This document shows, in pieces, positions 42,967-50,504 of a DNA stretch of 64,000 nucleotides. The number at the start of each line of letters is the position of its first letter. The first letter of the stretch is position 1. The DNA lies in contig CAVPXS010000017.1 in the NCBI GenBank assembly GCA_963709775.1, forward strand, positions 1 to 64,000. The letters are read 5' to 3'. The DNA comes from Salinimicrobium sp963709775. GTDB taxonomy: Bacteria > Bacteroidota > Bacteroidia > Flavobacteriales > Flavobacteriaceae. The notes under the pieces were generated by a model. The model had not been told where the DNA came from. It did not search any database and was given only the letters and a program-made list of their open reading frames with translations. The position numbers were made by a program, and so were the translations under genes.

Positions 42967-43491
42967 ATGAAAAAATTTAGAATTCTTATCGCACTTTTAA
43001 TAGCCCTGCCGTTGATGCTTTCTTTTAGCCTTATTAAGGGGCTGGAGAAAAAGATAGACCGCGAGATCAAGGATGAATTCGAAATTACCCAGTATACTCA
43101 TGAAGGGGTAGTGCTCTCTAAAGAGCTTCAGCAAAAGTTGCCGTCAAGAGTTACAGAAGAAAATTTTTTCAGGCTTAATAGTAATGGTGAACTCCTGGGG
43201 TATGTTTACCTCGACCAGGCACCCAGTAAAACCGCAGAATTTGATTACCTGGTGATCTTTGATAATAATCTTTCTATTGCCCGTACAAAAGTTCTTGTAT
43301 ACCGTGAGGAATACGGTGGGGAGATAGGTAGCCGACGTTGGTTGCGACAATTTACTGGCAAGTCAAAAGCCAGTGAATTAAATCATATAGCTGCAATTTC
43401 GGGAGCTACTATATCTGTGCGGTCCATGAAAAAAGCTGTGAAGGATATCCTTTCCAGTGTCGAGATCCTTCAGGAAAATAAGGTGCTTTAA
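42967..43491 (+). CDS. Extracytoplasmic FMN-binding domain protein with flavinylation motif
   Basis: This 174-residue protein has an N-terminal signal anchor (KFRILIALLIALPLMLSFSL). The FMN_bind domain shows KVLVYREEYGGEIGSRRWLR and, at residues 145-150, SGATIS followed by VRSMKKAV. SGATxS is the target motif of the flavin transferase ApbE; Thr148 would carry the FMN by a phosphoester bond. RnfG, NqrC and many periplasmic electron-transfer proteins use this. It should pass electrons on the outer face of the inner membrane. Its stop overlaps the next start by one base, so the following membrane protein is a likely partner. No apbE gene is in this window. Confidence 0.88.
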   Translation: MKKFRILIALLIALPLMLSFSLIKGLEKKIDREIKDEFEITQYTHEGVVLSKELQQKLPSRVTEENFFRLNSNGELLGYVYLDQAPSKTAEFDYLVIFDNNLSIARTKVLVYREEYGGEIGSRRWLRQFTGKSKASELNHIAAISGATISVRSMKKAVKDILSSVEILQENKVL

Positions 43492-44021
43492 TGCAATATA
43501 ACGGTCTACTACTAACACTTCCGAAGGAAATTAGATTTTTCCTTGCTGTTTTCGTCATCGTTCTAAGTGTAGGCTACTTCACGGGATTGCTTTTTGTAGG
43601 GCAAACGGAAACTACCACTCCTGCAGGTATCGAGGAAAATTACCTGGGGAATGAAGAGGACCTGGAGGCCGAGGTGATGAAATTTAAAAAAGGGGAGCGG
43701 GAGATGCTCACCATCATTCACACCCATGTGCTTTCCATGTCAATGATCTTTTTTTTGCTGGGAGGAATTCTTCTTTTCGCGCGAATTCCTAAAAAAATTA
43801 AATTCTTTCTCATCCTTGAACCCTTCTTTTCTATCATTGCCACTTTTGGCGGGATCTATTTTGTGTGGAAAGGTGTGGAGTGGGTCCAATATGTGGTGTT
43901 GGTTTCGGGCGTGATTATGACCGCAATATTCGCGACATCTGTAATGATACTACTATATCAGCTCCTCCTTAAAAAAACAGACCAGCCTACTTTTTCTGCA
44001 GGTAATTTTTTAAATTCATGA
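43491..44021 (+). CDS. Four-helix membrane protein coupled to the FMN-binding protein (unknown family)
   Basis: This 176-residue protein is not assigned to a family. Four membrane helices are visible at about 15-37, 75-97, 103-125 and 132-160. A loop of about 35 residues after helix 1 is acidic (GIEENYLGNEEDLEAEV) and probably faces the periplasm. Helix 2 begins LTIIHTHVLSMSMIFFLLGG, with His77 and His79 near the membrane surface, which could bind haem or metal. Tight coupling (TAATG) to the FMN protein suggests it feeds electrons to, or takes them from, the flavin. This is inference from context only. Confidence 0.7.
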   Translation: MQYNGLLLTLPKEIRFFLAVFVIVLSVGYFTGLLFVGQTETTTPAGIEENYLGNEEDLEAEVMKFKKGEREMLTIIHTHVLSMSMIFFLLGGILLFARIPKKIKFFLILEPFFSIIATFGGIYFVWKGVEWVQYVVLVSGVIMTAIFATSVMILLYQLLLKKTDQPTFSAGNFLNS

Positions 44022-44071
44022 AAGGCAAATAATTAGTAGGCCTTAATTCCTTTTTTGTGCCAGAAAGAGTG

Positions 44072-44079
44072 TATATTTG
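44072..44079 (+). promoter_or_regulatory. Candidate -7 box TATATTTG for guaB
   Basis: TATATTTG fits the consensus and lies 23 bases before the guaB ATG. Confidence 0.55.
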
Positions 44080-44102
44080 CACGCAATTAAATCTTAATTG
44101 CT

Positions 44103-45575
44103 ATGATCGCACACACCTCCAGGATACTGGGCGAAGGACTTACCTACGATGACGTACTTTTAGTCCCTGCCTTTTCAGAAATCCTTCCTCGCGAAGTTAA
44201 AATCCAGTCGAAATTCACCCGCAACATCACGTTAAATGTGCCTATAGTTTCCGCAGCTATGGATACAGTTACCGAGTCACGTATGGCTATTGCCATGGCG
44301 CGAGAAGGAGGAATTGGAGTACTTCATAAGAACATGACAGCCGAAGAGCAGGCGCTTAAGGTGCGAAAAGTAAAGCGGGCAGAAAGTGGAATGATCATAG
44401 ATCCCGTTACTCTTCCCATTACCGCGAAGGTGAAGGACGCCAAAGAGAATATGCGTGAACACAGCATTGGTGGAATTCCTATTATAGATGAAGAAGGAAA
44501 ATTACTGGGAATTGTGACCAACCGTGATCTGCGATTTGAAAAGAATAATGACCGGCCAATATCAGAAGTAATGACTTCTGAAAATCTTGTCACTGTAGCC
44601 GAAGGCACTTCCCTGGAAGAGGCCGAAGTAATATTACAGCAGAACAAGATCGAAAAACTTCCCGTAGTTAATTCTGAAGATAAACTGGTTGGTCTAATAA
44701 CTTTCCGGGATATCACTAAACTCACTCAAAAACCAATTGCCAATAAAGATACCTACGGAAGGCTTCGCGTTGCAGCCGCTATTGGCGTGACCGGAGATGC
44801 TGTTGAAAGGGCTGAAGCTTTGGTAAATGCCGGAGTGGACGCCATAGTAATCGACACTGCTCATGGACATACCAGGGGCGTGGTTACTGTGCTGAAAGAA
44901 GTGAAGAAAAAATTTCCCAATCTTGAAGTTATTGTTGGAAATATCGCAACTGCCGAAGCTGCCAAATATCTTGTAGAAGCCGGGGCAGATGCCGTGAAAG
45001 TTGGAATAGGACCTGGATCTATCTGTACAACCAGGATAGTGGCGGGAGTTGGTTTTCCACAGTTTTCAGCTGTACTTGAAGTGGCTGCGGCCATAAAAGG
45101 AAGCGGAGTTCCTGTGATTGCCGATGGTGGAATAAGATATACAGGTGATATTCCCAAGGCGCTTGCTGCAGGGGCAGATTGTGTGATGCTTGGATCTTTA
45201 CTGGCAGGTACAAAAGAATCCCCGGGAGAAACCATTATCTACGAAGGACGAAAATTTAAATCCTACCGCGGAATGGGTTCTGTGGAAGCTATGAAGCAGG
45301 GATCTAAAGATCGTTATTTTCAGGATGTGGAAGATGATATTAAGAAACTGGTACCTGAAGGAATTGTGGGACGGGTTCCTTATAAAGGAGACCTCTACGA
45401 AAGTATTCACCAGTTCATAGGCGGTCTTAGAGCCGGAATGGGTTATTGCGGTGCAAAAGATGTCGCCACGCTTCAGGAAACTGCAAAATTCGTGAAGATA
45501 ACTGCTTCAGGTATTAATGAAAGTCATCCGCACAATGTGACTATCACTAAAGAATCTCCAAACTACAGCAGATAG
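44103..45575 (+). CDS. guaB: Inosine-5'-monophosphate dehydrogenase
   Basis: This 490-residue enzyme converts IMP to XMP with NAD, the committing step to GTP. N-terminal ILGEGLTYDDVLLVPAFSE is typical. Two CBS domains occupy about residues 95-210 (IGGIPIIDEEGKLLGIVTNR). The catalytic loop GIGPGSICTTR has nucleophile Cys308; the NAD site is IDTAHGHTRGV, and the flap is YRGMGSVEAMKQGSKDRYF followed by PEGIVGRVPYKG with the Arg-Tyr pair. All parts are intact. It is monocistronic, ended by a strong bidirectional hairpin. Confidence 0.97.
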   Translation: MIAHTSRILGEGLTYDDVLLVPAFSEILPREVKIQSKFTRNITLNVPIVSAAMDTVTESRMAIAMAREGGIGVLHKNMTAEEQALKVRKVKRAESGMIIDPVTLPITAKVKDAKENMREHSIGGIPIIDEEGKLLGIVTNRDLRFEKNNDRPISEVMTSENLVTVAEGTSLEEAEVILQQNKIEKLPVVNSEDKLVGLITFRDITKLTQKPIANKDTYGRLRVAAAIGVTGDAVERAEALVNAGVDAIVIDTAHGHTRGVVTVLKEVKKKFPNLEVIVGNIATAEAAKYLVEAGADAVKVGIGPGSICTTRIVAGVGFPQFSAVLEVAAAIKGSGVPVIADGGIRYTGDIPKALAAGADCVMLGSLLAGTKESPGETIIYEGRKFKSYRGMGSVEAMKQGSKDRYFQDVEDDIKKLVPEGIVGRVPYKGDLYESIHQFIGGLRAGMGYCGAKDVATLQETAKFVKITASGINESHPHNVTITKESPNYSR

Positions 45576-45644
45576 TTTTTAAAGAATAAAGAGCCAGGAG
45601 GCTCCATCGAAGTTGATCTGACCAGGAGCGAATTTTAAAATAAT

Positions 45645-45693
45645 AAAAAAGGAGGGTCTCAAAAATGGCATTTTTGAGACCCTCCTTTTTTTA
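45645..45693. terminator. Bidirectional terminator with CAAAAATG-G-CATTTTTG core
   Basis: A very long perfect stem, AAAAAGGAGGGTCTC plus the core CAAAAATG, one loop base, then the complement, lies between convergent guaB and the OmpH gene. A and T runs on both ends serve both directions. Confidence 0.92.
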
Positions 45694-45751
45694 GCTATGT
45701 CAATGATTGCAATGATTCACTTTAAGTTATTGGCCTGCACACTATTCATTT

Positions 45752-45774
45752 CTGACCACTGACCACTGACCACT
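45752..45774 (+). repeat. Heptad array CTGACCA x3
   Basis: Three CTGACCA units lie five bases from the restored stop codon of the OmpH gene; the same heptad occurs after lnt at 11230. Confidence 0.8.
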
Positions 45775-45778
45775 AAAT

Positions 45779-46289
45779 TCATTCCTTTACTTCAATTCCT
45801 AAAATATTCAGGACCTTCAAGGTAATATCAGAAATCCTGGGAAGAATAAGCCAGGTCATTTCCGCCGGCATGGAAGATCTGCGTATAGTTTTCTTCCTGA
45901 ATCACTTTCATCATAGCTTCATTGATCTTCTCGTAAAGAGGCTGGGTAAGTTCATTTCTCCTCATTTGGATCATTACAGTGGCTTTTTGCCTAAAATTCT
46001 TAATATCATTTTCCAGATTAATGATCTCAGATTCTTTGGCTGTTCGATCTTCTTCAGAAAGGGTAGTGCTGTTCGCCTGATAATCCTTCACCAGGGTTTC
46101 ATATGTTGCAACGTTCGATTCCAGTTCTTTTTGAAGGTCGGTATTATAGGTTTTCAGGCCTTCATTAACCTGCGCCATTTCGGGCATCTGGTTAAGGATA
46201 TACTCGGCATCTATGGTTCCGATCTTTGACTGGGCAAAAGCTGAAATACTTAAAAAGGCAAAACTTAAAACTAAAAGATATTTTTTCAT
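45779..46289 (-). CDS. OmpH/Skp-family periplasmic chaperone (one-base frameshift at the end)
   Basis: The signal peptide MKKYLLVLSFAFLSISAFAQ ends at AFAQ and the mature protein starts SKIGTIDAEYILNQMPEM, the Skp hallmark. A long coiled coil (TDLQKELESNVATYETLVKD, about residues 45-120) forms the tentacles of the trimer. The frame stops after NDLAYSSQDF, but removing one base near 45830 continues DITLKVLNILGIEVKE to a TGA at 45779, the standard family end. It escorts outer-membrane proteins across the periplasm. A TATATTTG box at 46309-46316 (minus strand) supports Met 46289 rather than the earlier Met. Confidence 0.9.
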
Positions 46290-46308
46290 GGTTTGATTTT
46301 GATTTTCG

Positions 46309-46316
46309 CAAATATA
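46309..46316 (-). promoter_or_regulatory. Candidate -7 box TATATTTG for the OmpH gene
   Basis: On the minus strand TATATTTG lies 19 bases before ATG 46289. Confidence 0.55.
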
Positions 46317-46360
46317 AAGGAGCAGAGGCATTTATGAAGATTTTAAGAAATTATTTTTTT

Positions 46361-46606
46361 CTATTCTTCATATAGCTGTCCGCGATGGGGTTTTAGAGCA
46401 TCCCGTACAGGACGCATTTCACTATCGGTAACTACAAGAAAAGCAATGACATGAGCTTCAGAAATCTTTTCTGAACCAACGACATTCATTGTTAACTGAG
46501 AGGTGTTTACAAATTCCTGCAGGTGAATGGCGTGATGGGCGGCAGTCGATTCGGCATCGGGTCCGCGAAAATCCCAGATGAGTTTTAATTTTCTTTCTTC
46601 GGGCAT
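46361..46606 (-). CDS. Small conserved Bacteroidota protein of unknown function
   Basis: This protein of about 81 residues is cytoplasmic by sequence: MPEERKLKLIWDFRGPDAES, TAAHHAIHLQEFVNTSQL, and VTDSEMRPVRDALKPHRGQL. It resembles short conserved proteins of Flavobacteriia, but no function is known to me. The His-rich AAHHAIHL and the PHRG end may bind a metal or nucleotide; that is speculation. Start at 46606 is preferred because a TATTTTTG promoter box lies between it and the earlier in-frame Met. Confidence 0.65.
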   Translation of the reverse strand: MPEERKLKLIWDFRGPDAESTAAHHAIHLQEFVNTSQLTMNVVGSEKISEAHVIAFLVVTDSEMRPVRDALKPHRGQLYEE

Positions 46607-46646
46607 TGCTGTTGTTTTAGGTTTTGCTTCTCTACCAAAGCCGGGC

Positions 46647-46654
46647 CAAAAATA
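46647..46654 (-). promoter_or_regulatory. Candidate -7 box TATTTTTG for the small unknown gene
   Basis: On the minus strand TATTTTTG lies 40 bases before ATG 46606 and inside the longer alternative reading, which argues for the shorter protein. Confidence 0.5.
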
Positions 46655-46744
46655 TACTTTTTCTAATTTTCTTTCGTTTGACGTGCAGGTTGGTATACTC
46701 TTTGGAATTTGTATTTTTGGCAATTCATAATATTTCTAAATACT

Positions 46745-47605
46745 TTGTTAATAAAAAAAGGAATTTTCTCACTTGTTTTTTTGGGCTTTTTGACCGGAAG
46801 CTGCAATTTCCTGAATGAACCCGAGGAAAAGGAAGTGATTGCCCGGGTGAATGATGCCTATCTTTACAGAGATGATGTTGCCCCCCTGGTTTCCGAAAAT
46901 ACTTCAGCCGAAGACAGCACCTTACTTATAAATAATTTTATTACCCGCTGGGCCACTCAGAAGCTACTTCTTGACAGGGCCAGGGTAAACCTTAGTGGAG
47001 AACAGCAGGCCGAATTTGATCGACTGGTGCAGAACTACAAGAATGAACTATATGCAAAGGCTTATACAGATGCGATCGTGGGACGCGAACTGGATACCAA
47101 TATTACCCGTGCCGCAGCCGAAGCCTACTACGAGGAGAATGGGGAGAATTTTATTCTCAATGAAAACCTTGTAAAAGTGAGATATATCAATATTACTAAG
47201 AATAACAGTAATTTTGAAACTATTAAAACCCGCTTCCGCAGGTTTGATGAGGAGGACAAGAGAGCCCTTCTCGACATGGCCATCCAGTTTAATTCCTATT
47301 CATTAAATGATTCGGTTTGGGTGAAGACAAAACAGGTTTACGATAAAATACGACCTTTGACCCCTCAGGACAGTCCGGAATTCTTAAAAAATAAGAATTT
47401 TATGCAGCTTGAAGACTCATTAGGAGTATATTTGATCTCTGTTGAGGATGTTAGACTGCGCAACGAACAGGCGCCGATAGAATATTCTTTACCGGGTATA
47501 AAACAGATACTGCTTAATAAAAGAAAGCTGGATCTCATTAAAAAATTAGAAAAAGACATTACACAAGATGCTATTAAAAATGACGAATTTGAAATCTATA
47601 ATTAA
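46745..47605 (+). CDS. PpiC/SurA-like lipoprotein without clear rotamase domain
   Basis: This protein of about 286 residues starts with TTG (LIKKGIFSLVFLGFLTGSC), a lipoprotein signal with Cys at about residue 19. The mature part begins VIARVNDAYLYRDDVAPLVS and NNFITRWATQKLLLDRARVN, the SurA-type chaperone N-terminus. No clear parvulin motif is seen in the C-terminal half. It sits directly before surA, overlapping it by about 26 bases. A periplasmic chaperone role, perhaps together with SurA, is inferred. The sequence upstream of TTG gives no better lipobox, so TTG is preferred. Confidence 0.8.
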   Translation: MLIKKGIFSLVFLGFLTGSCNFLNEPEEKEVIARVNDAYLYRDDVAPLVSENTSAEDSTLLINNFITRWATQKLLLDRARVNLSGEQQAEFDRLVQNYKNELYAKAYTDAIVGRELDTNITRAAAEAYYEENGENFILNENLVKVRYINITKNNSNFETIKTRFRRFDEEDKRALLDMAIQFNSYSLNDSVWVKTKQVYDKIRPLTPQDSPEFLKNKNFMQLEDSLGVYLISVEDVRLRNEQAPIEYSLPGIKQILLNKRKLDLIKKLEKDITQDAIKNDEFEIYN

Positions 47606-49016
47606 ATCATTAGGACTGTTGCTGCTTATTATTAGTGGGGGCGACATACAGGCGCAGGAAGTGATAGTTACCGATAGTACTTCTATTGGGATCGAAGCTG
47701 AGATCCAGGAAAAAATAAATGACAGGAGCGGTCGCTTTAAAGTAGATGGTGTGGCAGCGGTGATAGGGGATTTTGTGGTTCTTGAAAGCGATATCGACAA
47801 GATGTACCTTGAACTTCAAAGCCAGGGTGTTTCCACCGAAGATGTTACTAACTGTAATCTTGCGGGACGTTTAATGGAGAACAAGCTATATGCACATCAT
47901 GCAATACAGGATAGTATCCTGGTTTCTGATGCCGAGATCAATGCCAATATTGATCAACAGCTGGCTTACATGACCCAGCAGGTAGGTTCTCTTGAAAAAG
48001 TACTTGAATTCTACAAGAAGGATAGTGAAGCTGAATTTAGAGCCGAACTATTCGAGATCAATAAGCAAAACAGACTTGCTTCAGAAATGCAACGCAAAAT
48101 TGTTGATGCAGTTGAAATAACTCCTGAAGAGGTGAGAGCCTTTTTTACCGATATCCCTGAAGATGAACGCCCGGTGTTTGGAGATGAGGTTGAGATCTCT
48201 CAAATTGTGGTAGAGCCTGAAATTCCACAGGAGGAAACAACAGATATCATTAATCGCCTCAATGAAATGAGGGCAGATGTGGTTGAGAACGGTGCAAGTT
48301 TTGCTACTAAGGCTGTGTTATATTCTCAGGATCCCGGTTCAAGATCTTCCGGAGGAAAAATTTCTTTAACCCGTAAAGATCCTTTTGTAAAGGAATTTAA
48401 AGATGCTGCTTTCTCAATGCAGGAAGGGGAGGTAAGTAAACCTTTCCAAACAGAATTTGGTTATCACATTCTAACCGTAGATAAGATTCGTGGACAGCAG
48501 GTTGACGTACGTCACATCCTGTTAATTCCCGATGTTACCGAAGAAACAAAACAAGAGGCTTTTGACAAGATCGATAATGTTAGAGAACGTATCACTAATG
48601 ATGAGATCTCTTTCGCCGATGCAGCAAAAGAAGTTTCCGATGAAAAGGAAACCCGTGAGAGTGGCGGGAAATTAGTAAATCCTACCACCGGAGATACAAG
48701 ATTTGAGCTTACTAAAATTGATCCTTTGCTTTACGAGAAGGTAGTTAACCTTGAAGAAGGAGAGGTTTCAACCATTCTTACAGATCAGGACAATACCGGT
48801 CGCCCTTTTTACAAGATCATTACCGTGACCAACAGGTATTCTGAACATAAAGCTAATTATGCGCAGGATTACAACAAGATCAAGGAACTGGCCTTAAGGG
48901 ACAAGCAACTGGAAGCTATTGAAAAATGGCAAAAAGAGAAGATCGAAGAAACTTATGTGAAGGTGAACGGGGAATACAGGAATTGCGAATTCTCCAGCAA
49001 CTGGCTAAAGAACTAA
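47580..49016 (+). CDS. surA: Periplasmic peptidyl-prolyl isomerase SurA
   Basis: This protein of about 478 residues has a signal peptide (LKSIIKSLGLLLLIISGGDIQAQ), the SurA N-terminal domain (VDGVAAVIGDFVVLESDIDK) and two parvulin domains. In the first, EISQIVVEPEIPQEET and FATKAVLYSQDPGSRSSGGK are seen, with FKDAAFSMQEGEVSKPFQTE and FGYHILTVDKI. The second starts VRHILLIPDVTEETK. It folds outer-membrane barrels in the periplasm, matching the OmpH/Skp gene nearby. The start overlaps the preceding lipoprotein gene; the ATG at 47580 gives the best signal peptide. Confidence 0.92.
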   Translation: MTNLKSIIKSLGLLLLIISGGDIQAQEVIVTDSTSIGIEAEIQEKINDRSGRFKVDGVAAVIGDFVVLESDIDKMYLELQSQGVSTEDVTNCNLAGRLMENKLYAHHAIQDSILVSDAEINANIDQQLAYMTQQVGSLEKVLEFYKKDSEAEFRAELFEINKQNRLASEMQRKIVDAVEITPEEVRAFFTDIPEDERPVFGDEVEISQIVVEPEIPQEETTDIINRLNEMRADVVENGASFATKAVLYSQDPGSRSSGGKISLTRKDPFVKEFKDAAFSMQEGEVSKPFQTEFGYHILTVDKIRGQQVDVRHILLIPDVTEETKQEAFDKIDNVRERITNDEISFADAAKEVSDEKETRESGGKLVNPTTGDTRFELTKIDPLLYEKVVNLEEGEVSTILTDQDNTGRPFYKIITVTNRYSEHKANYAQDYNKIKELALRDKQLEAIEKWQKEKIEETYVKVNGEYRNCEFSSNWLKN

Positions 49017-49032
49017 ACTATTATTGGCAGCT

Positions 49033-49986
49033 ATGACAGATGTAGAGGCGGTAAAGAATCTGGTCAACAGGCACCAACAATTAAGGCAGGAAATTGCCAA
49101 AAGGATTGTGGGGCAGCAGGAGGTGGTAGATCAGATACTTTTATCTGTTTTTTCAGGTGGTCATTCGTTGCTTATTGGAGTACCCGGACTTGCAAAAACC
49201 CTTATGGTCAATACCATTGCACAGGCATTGGGGCTCAATTTCAAAAGAATTCAATTCACACCAGATTTAATGCCGAGTGACATCCTTGGATCTGAGATCC
49301 TGGATGAAAACCGGCATTTTAAATTTATAAAAGGTCCTGTCTTTGGAAATATCATCCTTGCCGATGAGATCAACAGGACTCCTCCCAAGACACAGGCGGC
49401 ATTATTGGAAGCCATGCAGGAACGGGCAGTGACGGTGGCGGGACAGCATTATAAGCTGGATCTTCCTTACTTCGTGCTGGCTACCCAAAACCCTATTGAG
49501 CAGGAAGGGACTTATCCATTACCAGAAGCCCAGCTCGATAGATTTATGTTCGCGATCAAGCTTGAATATCCCTCTTTTGAAGAGGAGATAGAGGTCGTGA
49601 AAAGTACGACCGGTGATGAGGTGACAGAGATCAACTCTCTTTTTACCGCTCAGGAAATCGTGGATTTTCAGCATTTGATTAGAAGAATTCCCGTAGCCGA
49701 CAATGTGGTGGAGTATGCTGTTAACCTTGTTGGAAAAACGCGTCCTGCAGGAGAAAGAGCAACAGCGCTTGTAAAAGAGTATGTTGATTGGGGTGCAGGG
49801 CCAAGAGCTTCCCAAAACCTCATTTTAGGAGCCAAAGCAAATGCAGCCGTTCATGGTAAATTTTCTCCCGATATTGAAGATGTACAGGCAGTGGCTTACG
49901 GAATTCTAAGGCACCGGGTGATCAAGAATTACAAGGCCGAAGCTGAAGGAATTTCTGAAGAGGAGATCATAAAGAGCTTATTCTAA
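49033..49986 (+). CDS. MoxR-family AAA+ ATPase
   Basis: This 317-residue protein has Walker A GVPGLAKT (49-56), Walker B ILADEINR, sensor 1 LATQNPIEQEGTYPLPEAQL and sensor 2 GPRASQNLILGAKANAAVHG, the MoxR signature set. MoxR proteins work with VWA and DUF58 proteins to mature or activate partners; those usually follow in Bacteroidota (batA/batB), but here only a small membrane protein comes next. ATG at 49033 is preferred to the TTG three codons earlier. It follows surA by 16 bases, so it may share its transcript. Confidence 0.93.
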   Translation: MTDVEAVKNLVNRHQQLRQEIAKRIVGQQEVVDQILLSVFSGGHSLLIGVPGLAKTLMVNTIAQALGLNFKRIQFTPDLMPSDILGSEILDENRHFKFIKGPVFGNIILADEINRTPPKTQAALLEAMQERAVTVAGQHYKLDLPYFVLATQNPIEQEGTYPLPEAQLDRFMFAIKLEYPSFEEEIEVVKSTTGDEVTEINSLFTAQEIVDFQHLIRRIPVADNVVEYAVNLVGKTRPAGERATALVKEYVDWGAGPRASQNLILGAKANAAVHGKFSPDIEDVQAVAYGILRHRVIKNYKAEAEGISEEEIIKSLF

Positions 49987-50008
49987 GATCTTTTACTATA
50001 TTTATTCC

Positions 50009-50317
50009 ATGATAAATTTTCTGGCGAAGTTTAAAATACCTGTGATTGTAATTTTCTTTGCCTGCCAGTTCTTGTGGTATAGATCTGGCGCCAATTTTCT
50101 TGATTGGCAAAGTTTTACCTTCCTATCCACGATGAGCTTTATTTTTCTCACCGGGTTTTGGCTTTTTCTATTGTTCGACATGATCAATACTAAGATCTTC
50201 AACAAAACCTTTTGGCTGATTTCTATGCTTATTATGCCATGGATTGCGCCTGCCGTATATCTCTTTCAACGGAAAAAGCTGCAGCATATAAGATCCTCGA
50301 TCTTTAGAAAAGATTAA
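50009..50317 (+). CDS. Small membrane protein with PLDc_N-like end
   Basis: This 102-residue protein has three hydrophobic segments (about 8-24, 38-60 and 68-86). The last, FWLISMLIMPWIAPAVYLFQRKKL, resembles the phospholipase D N-terminal membrane segment (W-x5-P-x2-P-x-IYL) found in short bacterial proteins. There is no signal of function. It starts 22 bases after the MoxR gene, suggesting co-transcription. Confidence 0.65.
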   Translation: MINFLAKFKIPVIVIFFACQFLWYRSGANFLDWQSFTFLSTMSFIFLTGFWLFLLFDMINTKIFNKTFWLISMLIMPWIAPAVYLFQRKKLQHIRSSIFRKD

Positions 50318-50465
50318 ATAATTCTTCATTTTTATCATTTTCTTATTTTAATGCTAATTTTGTGTCATTAGCTTATTTTTCTGCATCCTATTTTCAGGAA
50401 TCATTAAATTATCTTTAGGTAATTTTCATGTTTTGTAATGATTTTTTAATTCGGGCGGGAATTCG

Positions 50466-50473
50466 TAATTTTG
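50466..50473 (+). promoter_or_regulatory. Candidate -7 box TAATTTTG for aconitase
   Basis: TAATTTTG fits TAnnTTTG, 31 bases before the ATG at 50505 at the end of an AT-rich gap. Confidence 0.55.
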
Positions 50474-50504
50474 CAACACTTCAGAATAAAAAATTAAACA
50501 AGAT

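Noticed and set aside
44324..44725. Minus-strand Ser-rich 133-residue frame inside guaB
   Set aside because: Serine-rich shadow with no recognisable feature.
46361..46723. Longer 120-residue version of the small unknown protein
   Set aside because: A promoter box lies within the extra part and the added residues look like untranslated sequence.
50318..50504. Small RNA or gene in the AT-rich gap before aconitase
   Set aside because: Only a promoter box was found; no stable hairpin or open frame of note.
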